Assembly (NCBI RefSeq): GCF_006716905.1
Contig: NZ_VFPV01000001.1
Span: 797,501-861,500, forward strand
Reading direction: 5' to 3'
Source of the DNA: Acidovorax temperans
GTDB lineage: Bacteria > Pseudomonadota > Gammaproteobacteria > Burkholderiales > Burkholderiaceae_C
Length of the DNA stretch: 64,000 nt
The position numbers and the translations under genes were made by a program. The notes beneath the pieces were generated by a model that saw only the letters and a list, made by a program, of their open reading frames with translations, made no database searches and was not told where the DNA came from. Shown in pieces: positions 47,009 through 55,334 of the stretch (its first letter is position 1; every line of letters starts with the position of its first letter).

Positions 47009-48343
47009 TCAGGCCGAGACAGGCACTGCGTAGTGCACGCTGCCCTTGCCGCGCCGCTTGGCTTCGTACATGGCGTGGTCGGCGCGGGTCAGCAACTCGT
47101 CCACCTGCGCGGGCAGCGGCGGGTGGGCGGCCACCCCGATGCTCACACCCAGTGTCACCTGTACACCATCGGTGTCGGGCAGCGCAAAGGGCGTGTCAAA
47201 AATCTGCAGCAGGCGGTCGAGGAACTGCTGGAGTTCCTGCGGGCTGTGTTTGCCACGCATCAGGATGGTGAACTCGTCGCCCCCCAGCCGCGCCAGCGTG
47301 TCGCCTGCGCGCACCACATGCCCCAGGCGCTGGGCTACCAGGCGCAGCACGGTGTCGCCCATGTGGTGGCCGTGCAGATCGTTCACATCCTTGAAGCCGT
47401 CCAGGTCCATGAACAGGATGACCACGCCCTCGGTGGCGTCACCGCCCTGCCCGTCCAGGCTGCCCACAGCCTCGTGCGCCCGCACCATGAAGGCACCGCG
47501 GTTCAGCAGCCCTGTGAGCGAATCGTGCTGCGCCAGATGCAGCAGTCGGTCTGCAGCGGCGACGCGCTCGGTAATGTCCTCGATCTGGCACATGATGGAC
47601 ACCGTCTCGCCGCGCAGATTGATGAGCGCAGAGTTGAACCACATGCAGTGCTGCACGCTGCCATCGGGCCGGATGAAAGAGGCCTCGACCCGGTTTTGGC
47701 GCTCAGCCCCGGCCAGCAGGCGGTGAAACGCCTTGCGCAGCGCGCTGACCCGTGCGCCATCGCCCACCAAATTCAAGAGCGATTCGCCCTGGTGGGCGGC
47801 GTGGTGCCAGCCAAACCACTCGGTAGCGCGACTGGAGCAATGCACAAGGCCCAACTGCGCATCCAGCTCCACCACGGCCAGCGGGCTGTTTTCCATGTGC
47901 GAAAGAATCTTTTGATTGGCTGCACGCAGCGCTTCCGTGGTCACCTTGAGCTCGTGCACCTCCAGCGCAGAATTGACCAGACCACCGACTTGCCCATCCT
48001 CATCAAGCCAAGGGTGCAGGCTGATGGAGAACCAGACCTCATGCCCCTCGAAGTTGCAAATCTGCCGCTGGTAGGTGACCTCATGGCCCGCCAGGGCGCG
48101 ATCAATATGGGGGCCAAACTGCGCGCGGGCAGCCTCGCTGTACAGCGAAGTCAAAGTGCGGCCCAGCAGTTCCTTGGGGCGCACCTTGAACCAGTTGGCA
48201 TAGGCCTCGTTGGCGTACAGGATGTTCAGACTGGTGTCGACCACGCAGATCGTCGCGCCTGTATGGCGAGTGACGATGTCCAGCAAGTGCGGTGCGGGCA
48301 ATGACTCGCCAAGGGCTGCAGAGTGGGATAGACGTTCGTTCAT
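47009..48343 (-). CDS. PAS-PAS-GGDEF diguanylate cyclase
   Basis: This soluble 444-residue protein has two PAS domains (about residues 20-135 and 155-275; ICVVDTSLNILYANEAYANWF and SPLAVVELDAQLGLVHCS) and a C-terminal GGDEF domain (about 285-440). The active motif RLGGDEF is intact and an inhibitory I-site RAGD lies five residues upstream, so it should make c-di-GMP with product inhibition. ATG 48343 is chosen; further upstream the frame has no domain. There is no membrane segment. Confidence 0.93.
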   Translation of the reverse strand: MNERLSHSAALGESLPAPHLLDIVTRHTGATICVVDTSLNILYANEAYANWFKVRPKELLGRTLTSLYSEAARAQFGPHIDRALAGHEVTYQRQICNFEGHEVWFSISLHPWLDEDGQVGGLVNSALEVHELKVTTEALRAANQKILSHMENSPLAVVELDAQLGLVHCSSRATEWFGWHHAAHQGESLLNLVGDGARVSALRKAFHRLLAGAERQNRVEASFIRPDGSVQHCMWFNSALINLRGETVSIMCQIEDITERVAAADRLLHLAQHDSLTGLLNRGAFMVRAHEAVGSLDGQGGDATEGVVILFMDLDGFKDVNDLHGHHMGDTVLRLVAQRLGHVVRAGDTLARLGGDEFTILMRGKHSPQELQQFLDRLLQIFDTPFALPDTDGVQVTLGVSIGVAAHPPLPAQVDELLTRADHAMYEAKRRGKGSVHYAVPVSA

Positions 48344-48525
48344 AGAAAGCAGGCGACACCAAAGGACTCCAAAGCGAACGGGGTCCAACCCATCTGGGAC
48401 CCTCATCCCAACGCCAGACAACAAGCCACTGAAAGCCACCAGGGGCTGAGCGGCCGCGTAGCGACACTAGGATATAGATGAGGCCCAATAAAGTATGAAT
48501 TTTCTCTGCGTTTTCTGGTCAGAGA

Positions 48526-49678
48526 TTGATGGAAAAAGAAAACGCAAGAAAGCAAACGCTGGAGCAACTTCACGAGCGCCGCAAGCAAGTCGTTCGGCTG
48601 CACAAGAAGGGCATCAAGATCATGCAAATCGTGGAGATGACAGGGCTGAGCTACCCGCCAGTGCGCGCCACGATTGATCTGTTTGAAGCTGGTGGCTGGG
48701 GCGCCATCCGACCAGCCTTGCGAGGGCGCAGCCCAGGGGATGGCCGTGTGCTCAGCCCAGCGCAAGAAGAGACGATTCAGCGGATGATTATTGACAAGCG
48801 GCCCGAGCAACTCAAGATGGACTTTCATCTGTGGAGCCGAGCTGCCGTGAGCCAATTGATCGAGCAAGAATTTGGCGTAAAGCTACAGACTCGAAGTACC
48901 GGAAAGTACCTCACCCGCTGGGGCTTCACACCGCAAAAGCCCATCAAGCGAGCTTATGAGCAAAGCCCTGCCGCAGTACAAGCTTGGTTGGAGGGCGAGT
49001 ATCCCGGTATCGAGCAGCGCGCCAGAGCTGAAGGGGCGGAAATTCACTGGGGCGATGAGACGGCGTTGGTTATTGAGTCGGCACCTTTGAACTTGAACAA
49101 GCCGTTCGGGCTGAGCCTGTCGAAGCCTTGCGCAGAGCTTCGAACCGCATCAACGCATTCAAGTTGGTTGATGCCGACTCAATAACACCGACGTGCGCGG
49201 CAGAAGCTATGCGCCGACAGGCAAAACTCCGGTGACCATGGCTATCGGTGGCACGCGTCAGAAGCTATCGATGATTGCAACAGTGACCAACCAGGGCAAG
49301 ACACGCTGGATGATCATTGATGAAGCATTTGACGCCGACAAGCTCATTGAATTCCTGCAAGCCTTGATCAAGGATGCTGGGAAAAAAGTCTTTTTGATTC
49401 TGGACAATTTGCGCGTGCATCACAGCAAACTTGTGAAGGCTTGGGTGGCCGAACATCAAGACCAGATTGAGCTGTTTTACTTACCCAGCTACAGCCCCCA
49501 GCTCAATCCAGAGGAGCGTCTGAATGCGGATCTCAAGCAAGAGATAGGCAAGCGAGTGCCGGTAAGAACCAAGGCCAAGTTACGCGAGGCTGCCAATGAT
49601 CACATGGCGATGCTGGAGCAAAACCCTGAGCGCGTTATTGGCTACTTCCAAGATCGTTACGTTCGCTACGCGGCTTAA
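48526..49678 (+). pseudogene. IS630 transposase split by a MITE insertion
   Basis: This is a DDE transposase with an N-terminal HTH (HKKGIKIMQIVEMTGLSYPP). The first catalytic aspartate is in IHWGDETALV (before 49071), the second in FLILDNLRVHH and the glutamate in YSPQLNPEERLNADL. After ETALV the frame enters the MITE and stops at 49183-49185. The rest (DVRGRSYAPTGK...) resumes at about 49191 in another frame, because the insertion is 112 bp. Removing element plus one TA restores ALVNTDVRGR exactly. The transposase is therefore inactive unless the MITE excises. Confidence 0.93.
49073..49182. mobile_element. 110-bp MITE inserted in the IS630 transposase gene
   Basis: The perfect 11-bp terminal inverted repeats are TTGAGTCGGCA (49073-49083) and TGCCGACTCAA (49172-49182), flanked by TA on both sides (49071-49072 and 49183-49184). 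Internal pairs AACTTGAA/TTCAAGTT and TCGAAGC/GCTTCGA let the whole element fold. It carries an inverted copy of the SLSKP-type repeat at 49099-49129. The TIR resembles the host IS630 right end TTGATCCGGCCC (9 of 12 bases), so it is probably mobilised by an IS630-type transposase. Confidence 0.9.
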
Positions 49679-49701
49679 TACTTCACAGGGCCGGATCAAT
49701 A

Positions 49702-49895
49702 ACCCAGGCCACCCAAGACAGCACCTTGAATCATGGGCAATCTATCAACTGCCCGCCTCCCAGTGGGGAGGCGGCCACAATGCAGCCTGACGCGGCGCCT
49801 TCAACCGCCCCGAACCCGCCACCTCACCTGAAGCTGGGCGCCCCAACAGGTTCTAATCCTCTCCATCTCTGGACCCCATCACACCACATCCACCC
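49702..49895. other. Intergenic region after IS630
   Basis: No gene was found in this 194-bp region. A hairpin CCGCCTCCC-AGT-GGGGAGGCGG lies near 49754-49776 without a T run. Confidence 0.5.
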
Positions 49896-50675
49896 ATGAA
49901 AATTGCCACCTGGAACGTCAACTCCCTGTCTGTGCGCCTGCCCCAAGTGCTGGCCTGGCTGGCCACCAACCCGGTGGATGCCTTGTGCCTGCAAGAGCTG
50001 AAGCTGACCGACGACAAGTTTCCGCACGTTGCACTGCAAGACGCGGGCTACCACGCCGTGGCGTTTGGGCAAAAGACTTACAACGGCGTGGCCATCCTGA
50101 CCCGCACGCCGGTGCGTGATGTGGTGCGCAACATTCCGGGGTTTGACGACGAGCAATCCCGCGTGATCGCCGCTACGCTGGACACCCCCGAGGGCCCGCT
50201 GCGCTTGCTCAATGGCTACTTTGTGAATGGCCAGGAGCCCGGCTCGGAAAAGTTCGCCTACAAGATGCGCTGGCTGCAGGCTCTGCACGACTGGATTCAG
50301 GCCGAAATGGCCGTGCACCCGCGTCTGGTGCTGGTGGGTGACTTCAACGTGGCGCCCGAAGACCGCGACTCTTACGACCCGGAGGGCCTGCGCGAAACCA
50401 TTCACCACACCACGCAAGAGCGCGACCATTTCAAGGCGCTATTGGCGCTGGGGCTGACGGATGCCTTTCGCATGTTTGAGCAGCCAGAGAAGTCTTTTTC
50501 ATGGTGGGATTACCGTATGCTGGGCTTTCAGAAAAACCGGGGCTTGCGCATTGACCACATTCTGGTGAGCGAAGCGCTGCGCCCCCAGGTCACCGGGTGC
50601 GTGGTAGACCGCGCCCCGCGCAAGAACCCCCAGCCCAGCGACCACGCGCCGGTGGTGGTCACCCTCGGCGCCTGA
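49896..50675 (+). CDS. xthA: Exodeoxyribonuclease III
   Basis: This AP endonuclease and 3'-5' exonuclease functions in base-excision repair. The 259-residue protein of the EEP fold has MKIATWNVNSLSVRL, the metal ligand in LCLQELKL, YNGVAILTR, LVGDFNVAP and the final SDHAPVVV with the catalytic Asp-His. Length and motifs match the XthA family. Confidence 0.96.
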   Translation: MKIATWNVNSLSVRLPQVLAWLATNPVDALCLQELKLTDDKFPHVALQDAGYHAVAFGQKTYNGVAILTRTPVRDVVRNIPGFDDEQSRVIAATLDTPEGPLRLLNGYFVNGQEPGSEKFAYKMRWLQALHDWIQAEMAVHPRLVLVGDFNVAPEDRDSYDPEGLRETIHHTTQERDHFKALLALGLTDAFRMFEQPEKSFSWWDYRMLGFQKNRGLRIDHILVSEALRPQVTGCVVDRAPRKNPQPSDHAPVVVTLGA

Positions 50676-50710
50676 TCCACGCGCACGGCCCCCTACCAAC
50701 GCACCACGCA

Positions 50711-50740
50711 AAAAAGCTGCAGAGCTTTCACTCTGCAGCC
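50711..50740 (-). terminator. Intrinsic terminator of the DUF2383 gene
   Basis: On the minus strand GCTGCAGAG and CTCTGCAGC form a perfect 9-bp stem around TGAAAG, followed by six T residues. It lies about 55 bp after the stop of the DUF2383 gene. Confidence 0.88.
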
Positions 50741-50794
50741 GCTAGCTTGATAACAGGCCGGGACACCCCCGGTTTGTTTCGCTTCAGGCGCCGC

Positions 50795-51772
50795 TTATCG
50801 CTGGGCGTAGCTGTCGCGCAACGCGCGCACTTCGTCGTGGTTGCGCTTGGCGCCCTGGGCCTGGCGCTCCAGCAGCGCGCGCACGTCGGCGGGCAACGTG
50901 GCGTTCAAGGCCTTGCGATAGCGGGCCACCGCAGCGTCTTCACCACGCTCGCACTCCTCCAGAACGGCCTTGTCGTCGCGTGATGACAGCGCAGCCTTCA
51001 CCGACACCCAGCCCCGGTGCACCGCCCCTGCGATGGTGCCGCCGGAAGCGGGCTCGCCCCCAAAGCGGCGAATTTCGCGCTCCAGCTCTTGCGCTGCTGC
51101 GGCGCACTGCTGCGAGTGGCGCAGGAAGATACTCTTGAGTTCGGCCGAATCTGCATGGTCGGCGCAGGATTGGAAGCCGTACTCGCCGTCGCGGGCAGAC
51201 TCCAGCACGTCGTTGAGGACTTCCACCACATCGTCACCGTCAGACGCATCCATGGCTCCCACGGCACTCGCAGCGCCCTGGGTGCCTGCGCTGCCCAGGC
51301 GGGTGTGGGCACGGGTGGAAGCGCGATCCCAGGCCGCCCGGGTCGCAGGCCGCACATCAGACCAGGCCAGGCCGCCCGTGGCGTGGCGGGCACGCCAGTC
51401 GTCCGCCAGTCGGGGTTCCACGGCATCGAAGTCGCCTTCATAGCGGCCCACGGCAGACCAGCCCAGCTCGTAGGCCGGACGGTATTGCTCGTAAGGACGG
51501 CCTGGCACGTGGTAAGGCTCGCGGGTGTAGTTGTCACGCCAGTAAGCGTCTTCTTCGGTGGGGTTCACCGCCTCGGCAGCCGCCTTGCCGGCCAGCCCGC
51601 CAGCAACGGCACCTGCCACGCCCCCCACCACGGCACCCACTGGCCCGCCAAAAGCACCAGCGGCTGCACCCGCAGCAGCGCCGCCCAGGGCTGCGCCTAT
51701 GCCGGTGCCCACGGGGTGTGCGCCTGGCTCATCGGTAATGGGGTCACGGTTGGCATCTCTGTAATCCGACAT
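50795..51772 (-). CDS. Glycine-zipper plus DUF2383 (ferritin-like helical) protein
   Basis: The 325-residue protein begins with a glycine-zipper segment (about residues 22-65; GTGIGAALGGAAAGAAAGAFGG and GGVAGAVAGGLAGKAAAEA) that may insert into a membrane or assemble. It then has a tyrosine-rich linker (YHVPGRPYEQYRPAYELG) and a C-terminal DUF2383/PA2169-type four-helix bundle (about 185-325; VVEVLNDVLESARDGEYGF, FLRHSQQCAAAAQELEREI). The bundle is ferritin-like but its function is unproven; such genes are often stress-induced. ATG 51772 has GGAGA six bases upstream. Confidence 0.85.
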   Translation of the reverse strand: MSDYRDANRDPITDEPGAHPVGTGIGAALGGAAAGAAAGAFGGPVGAVVGGVAGAVAGGLAGKAAAEAVNPTEEDAYWRDNYTREPYHVPGRPYEQYRPAYELGWSAVGRYEGDFDAVEPRLADDWRARHATGGLAWSDVRPATRAAWDRASTRAHTRLGSAGTQGAASAVGAMDASDGDDVVEVLNDVLESARDGEYGFQSCADHADSAELKSIFLRHSQQCAAAAQELEREIRRFGGEPASGGTIAGAVHRGWVSVKAALSSRDDKAVLEECERGEDAAVARYRKALNATLPADVRALLERQAQGAKRNHDEVRALRDSYAQR

Positions 51773-51933
51773 AAAAAATCTCCGGTTGGTTGACAGTGAT
51801 TTCATTATTGAAACCACCGCCCGCCACCGAGGTCGGAAGAAGGACCCCACCGGTGTAGGACAGGGTGCCCCTGTCTTGACCGTCACGCCAGTGCTGCAGC
51901 GCGGCCCGAGGCCGCACACAGACATCGTTCAGC

Positions 51934-51988
51934 AGCTATCAATTCAATAGCTGCTGGCGCTTATCCCATGAGCGCTAGAGGCCAATTC
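51934..51988. repeat. Dispersed Comamonadaceae hairpin repeat, copy 7
   Basis: AATAGCTGCTGGCGCTTAT and GAGCGCTAGAGG form the stem. Its end touches the ntrC stop codon region (51987). Confidence 0.85.
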
Positions 51989-53600
51989 AGCCTTCATCTG
52001 CCGCATCCAGGCCCAGTTCCTGGATCTTGCGGGTGATGGTGTTACGACCGATGCCCAGGCGCTGCGCGGCTTCCATGCGCCTGCCGTGGGTGGCCACCAG
52101 CGCGGTGCGGATCAGCTGCGATTCAAACCGGCGGTTGAGTACATCCCACACATCTGGCTCGCCCGTGGCGAGCAGCTTTTGCGCTTCTGCCTCCAGCGCA
52201 TGCTCCCACCCCAGGGGCGTAGCTACGGGCGGTGCAGCCACGGGAGCTACAGCGTCACCCAGGGGCCTGATGGATGCATCGGCTGGCGGGGCTGCCCAAC
52301 CCGCAGACCCCTGGCTGGGCACAGCCACCGGCACCATGGCAGCTGCAGCGGGCGCGGGTTCAGGAAGGGGCACAGGTGCTGGGCTGGGCGTAGCCGCCAC
52401 GGGCTCGGCGACCGGCACCAAGGGTGCCTCCAGCACTTCAGGGGGCAGGTCTTGCAGCGAGATCACCTGTGCAGGCGCCATCACCGTAAGCCAGTGGCAG
52501 ATGTTCTCCAGCTGCCGCACGTTGCCCGGAAACGAAAACTGCTCCAGGCGGGCCAGTGCTGCATCCGAAATGCGCTTGGGCTCCACCCCCAGCTGCCGCG
52601 CACTTTGCTGCAGAAAGTGGCGGGTGAGCATGGGCACATCGGCGTGGCGCTCGCGCAGCGCGGGCAGCCGCAGGCGAATCACGTTCAGGCGGTGGAACAA
52701 GTCTTCACGGAACCCGCCTTCCTTCACGCGCTGCTCCAGGTTCTGGTGGGTGGCGGCAATCACACGCACATGCGACTTGACGGCAGCATGGCCACCCACA
52801 CGATAGAACTGCCCGTCAGACAGCACGCGCAGCAGGCGGGTCTGCAGGTCAAACGGCATGTCGCCGATTTCGTCCAGAAAGAGCGTGCCGCCCTCGGCTT
52901 GCTCAAAGCGCCCGCGCCGCTGCGTCTGCGCACCGGTGAAGGCGCCGCGCTCATGGCCAAACAGTTCGGACTCCAGCAGGTCCTTCGGGATGGCCGCCGT
53001 GTTGATGGCCACGAACGGCCCGTCAGCCACGGGCGAATGTTTGTGCAGCGCGCGCGCCACCAGTTCCTTGCCCGAGCCCGATTCACCGGTAATGAGCACT
53101 GTGACCACGCTTTGGCTCAGCCGGCCGATGGCGCGAAACACGTCCTGCATGGCAGGCGCCTGGCCCAGCATTTCGGGAGTGGCAGTCTGGCGCTCTTCGG
53201 TCACCTCTTCGCGCTGGCTTTCTTCGACCGCGCGGCGGATCAGCTCCACCGCTTTGGGCAAATCAAACGGCTTGGGCAGGTATTCAAACGCGCCACGCTG
53301 GAAGGCCGAGACGGCACTGTCCAGATCGGAATACGCCGTCATGATGATGACGGGCAAGCCCGGCTGCATCTCGCGCACTTTCTCCAGCAGCTGCAGCCCT
53401 GAGCCGCCGGGCATCCGAATGTCGCTGACCAGTACCTGGGGGCCTTGTCGGGCTGGGTCACCCGCCGTCACATCGGCCAGGGCGTCGAGCACCTCGCGCG
53501 GGTGGGTGAAGCTGCGCGTGGGCAGGTTCTCGCGCGCCAGCGCTTTTTCCAAGACGAAGCGGATCGACGGGTCATCATCTACTAACCAGATCGGCTTCAT
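51987..53600 (-). CDS. ntrC: Nitrogen regulation response regulator NtrC (GlnG)
   Basis: This sigma-54 activator is phosphorylated by NtrB under nitrogen limitation. The 537-residue protein has a receiver domain with acidic residues DDD at 8-10 and phospho-acceptor Asp60 in LVSDIRMPGGSG. The AAA+ domain has GESGSGKELVARALH, the sigma-54-contact loop GAFTGAQ and FLDEIGDMPFDLQTRLLRVL. A Fis-type HTH (EAAQRLGIGRNTITRKI) is at the end. Between AAA+ and HTH is an unusually long Pro/Ala linker of about 75 residues. GGAAGG lies upstream of ATG 53600. The expected upstream partner ntrB is separated by an IS1111-type element and a structured repeat. Confidence 0.96.
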   Translation of the reverse strand: MKPIWLVDDDPSIRFVLEKALARENLPTRSFTHPREVLDALADVTAGDPARQGPQVLVSDIRMPGGSGLQLLEKVREMQPGLPVIIMTAYSDLDSAVSAFQRGAFEYLPKPFDLPKAVELIRRAVEESQREEVTEERQTATPEMLGQAPAMQDVFRAIGRLSQSVVTVLITGESGSGKELVARALHKHSPVADGPFVAINTAAIPKDLLESELFGHERGAFTGAQTQRRGRFEQAEGGTLFLDEIGDMPFDLQTRLLRVLSDGQFYRVGGHAAVKSHVRVIAATHQNLEQRVKEGGFREDLFHRLNVIRLRLPALRERHADVPMLTRHFLQQSARQLGVEPKRISDAALARLEQFSFPGNVRQLENICHWLTVMAPAQVISLQDLPPEVLEAPLVPVAEPVAATPSPAPVPLPEPAPAAAAMVPVAVPSQGSAGWAAPPADASIRPLGDAVAPVAAPPVATPLGWEHALEAEAQKLLATGEPDVWDVLNRRFESQLIRTALVATHGRRMEAAQRLGIGRNTITRKIQELGLDAADEG

Positions 53601-53638
53601 GTGTGTTTACCTTCCCTGTGGTTGTTGCTTAAGAACCT

Positions 53639-53910
53639 TATATGGACGCCCCGAATAAGCCAAGCCCTCACTCACTGCTGCCAAGAAGGTAAAGATTGCA
53701 CCCGTATATCCGGACTTGTTGTGGCGCGAGCCACGGTCCCTGATGGGAATCGCTGGTGGAGGTCCTATCGGTTCAACGCACTCCAAGTGCCACGTTCTTA
53801 TCGGATTTCATCCACCACGGTCTGACCTGTCTTGCCATCACTTCATGATTGCTTGAGCAATCGGTTGGTTTTCTCCCGCTCCTCGTTCTTGTCGTGCCGG
53901 CGCTAGTTGC
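53639..53910 (-). ncRNA. Putative bridge/seeker RNA region of the IS1111 element
   Basis: About 270 non-coding bases follow the transposase stop inside the element. In IS1111-group elements the guide (bridge or seeker) RNA that pairs with target and donor DNA is encoded in this 3' non-coding stretch. The position and length fit. I have not folded it or identified its guide loops. ntrC begins about 38 bp beyond the element. Confidence 0.5.
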
Positions 53911-54960
53911 TCAGACCGACTCTCGTACGTAGCCCGGCTCGTAGCTCCTGTCATGCGCGAGCAACGCCCACACGATGCGGGCATTCTTGTTGGCCAGCGC
54001 CACCGCCGCTACGTTCTTGTTGCGCCGCTGCAGCACACCATTGAGCCAGCCACACTGCGCGCTGCCCTGGCCTTGGTGCTGGTCTTTTTTCTGGGCGTGA
54101 TAGATCACCGAGCGCGCTCCGTGAATCAGCAAGGTGCGCAAATACGTGTCGCCCCGTTTGCTGATACCCAGCAGGTTTTGTTTGCCCCCGCTGGAGTGTT
54201 GGCGTGGCACCAGCCCTAGCCAGGCTGCCACCTGCCTGCCATCCTTGAAGTTCTTTGCATCCCCCAGAGATGCCACCAATGCGCAGGCCGTGATGGGGCC
54301 AATGCCGGGGATCTGCCCGAGTTTGCGACTCAAGTCGCTTTGGCGGTGCCAGGCCACGATTTGTGCCTCCAGCTCCTGCACCTGGCAGTCAAGCTCCTTG
54401 AGGTGCTCGAGCAGACGTTGTATCAACAGTCTAAACACGCCGGGCAACTCGTTGGCTGCATCCTCAATGAGCATTGGCACCCGTTGGGTAATGTGGCCTA
54501 TGCCTTGGGGAACGATCACCCCAAACTCGGCCAGCAGGCCCCGGATCTGGTTGGCCTGTGCAGTGCGGGCCTTGACAAAGCCCTGGCGCACCCGGTGCAG
54601 GGCCAGCACGCCTTGCTGCTCCACGTTCTTGATCGGTACGAAGCGCATGCTCGGGCGGGTGACGGCTTCGCAGATGGCAGCCGAATCGGCTGCATCGTTC
54701 TTGTTGGTCTTGACGTAGGGCTTGACGAACTGGGGTGCCATCAGGCGCACGGTGTGGCCCATGCCCTGAAGCTTGCGCGCCCAGTGGTGGGCGCTGCCGC
54801 AGGCTTCCATGCCAATCAGGCAGGGCGGCAGGTTCACGAAGAAGGCAGCCATCTGTTCGCGCTTGAGCGGCTTGTTGAACACGGCTTTGCCGTGCTCATC
54901 CACGCCGTGGACCTGGAACACATTCTTGGCCAAATCGATGCCAATGGTTGTAATCTTCAT
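53911..54960 (-). CDS. IS110/IS1111 family transposase (DEDD)
   Basis: This 349-residue recombinase has an N-terminal RuvC-like DEDD domain with GIDLAKNVFQVHG (Asp), GMEACGSAHHWAR (Glu) and NDAADSAAI (Asp). A C-terminal transposase-20 domain with a helix-hairpin-helix follows (IPGIGPITACALVASLGDAKNFKDG, WLGLVPRQHSSGGK, GISKRGDTYLRTLLIHGARSV), including the serine region used in strand cleavage. I chose ATG 54960 (MKITTIGID) with AGGAG about nine bases upstream rather than the upstream ATG at 55044, which lies in the terminal repeat. The frame is intact. Confidence 0.95.
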   Translation of the reverse strand: MKITTIGIDLAKNVFQVHGVDEHGKAVFNKPLKREQMAAFFVNLPPCLIGMEACGSAHHWARKLQGMGHTVRLMAPQFVKPYVKTNKNDAADSAAICEAVTRPSMRFVPIKNVEQQGVLALHRVRQGFVKARTAQANQIRGLLAEFGVIVPQGIGHITQRVPMLIEDAANELPGVFRLLIQRLLEHLKELDCQVQELEAQIVAWHRQSDLSRKLGQIPGIGPITACALVASLGDAKNFKDGRQVAAWLGLVPRQHSSGGKQNLLGISKRGDTYLRTLLIHGARSVIYHAQKKDQHQGQGSAQCGWLNGVLQRRNKNVAAVALANKNARIVWALLAHDRSYEPGYVRESV

Positions 54961-55051
54961 GGTGGACGCTCCTGCTCGTTGAGGTGGAAAAACTGACATC
55001 TCCACTGTGGCACTTTCGATGCCGTTTAGGGTGGGGGCGTCCATCCCATTG

Positions 55052-55331
55052 GTTCAAAGTCTTTATGGAGTTGCACAAGCGTCTTGCCGGGATGGGCTGC
55101 CAGGCGCAGCGCGCAGCCCACATTCATCCAAGGTGGCCCGTGCTATTGGCAAGCGGTGCAACGCCGCAGACCGCCCGGCAAGGCACTTGCCCGAAGGGTT
55201 GGAGTGAAATCGGGCGATTGGAGGCCCCGGCTGCTTGCATGGGCACGAGCCCATGCGGCGCACCCGAAGCATCCACTCATCCCGATTGCACTCCAATGCA
55301 ATCTCCAAAAAGACTTTGAACAGGTTCTAAG
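55052..55331. repeat. Long structured inverted-repeat element B next to ntrB
   Basis: The arms are GTTCAAAGTCTTTATGGAG (55052 on) with its inverse CTCCAAAAAGACTTTGAAC, extending outward on the right to AGGTTCTAAG. The matching left extension CTTAAGAACCT lies across the IS1111 element at 53628. Inside are further stems: CTTGCC/GGCAAG, GGGCTGC/GCAGCCC, GGCAAG-GCA-CTTGCC, GCATGGGC-ACGA-GCCCATGC and GGAGTG-N-ATCGGG/CCCGAT-N-CACTCC. It shares CCCGAAGGGTTGG and flanking similarity with element A (24735-24912). It abuts the ntrB stop codon. Confidence 0.8.
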
Positions 55332-55334
55332 ACC

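Larger units (their letters stand above)
48475..49699 (+). mobile_element. IS630-family insertion sequence, interrupted by a MITE
   Basis: The left end TAGATGAGGCCC... and right end (reverse) TTGATCCGGCCC... match imperfectly over about 25 bp (shared GGCCC, AAGTAT and AA). A TA dinucleotide flanks both sides (48473-48474 and 49700-49701), the expected IS630/Tc1 target duplication. Without the 112-bp internal insertion the element would be about 1.1 kb, normal for the family. Confidence 0.88.
53639..55051 (-). mobile_element. IS110-family (IS1111 group) insertion sequence between ntrB and ntrC
   Basis: Subterminal inverted repeats TGGACGCCCC (53643-53652) and GGGGCGTCCA (55034-55043) bound a 1.4-kb element with one transposase. 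About 8 bp lie outside the repeat at the transposase-start end and 4 bp at the other, the asymmetric arrangement known for IS1111-group elements (about 7 and 3). The flanks CTTAAGAACCT (53628-53638) and GTTCAAAG (55052-55059) join into the left arm of inverted-repeat element B, so the insertion is into that arm. Confidence 0.88.
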
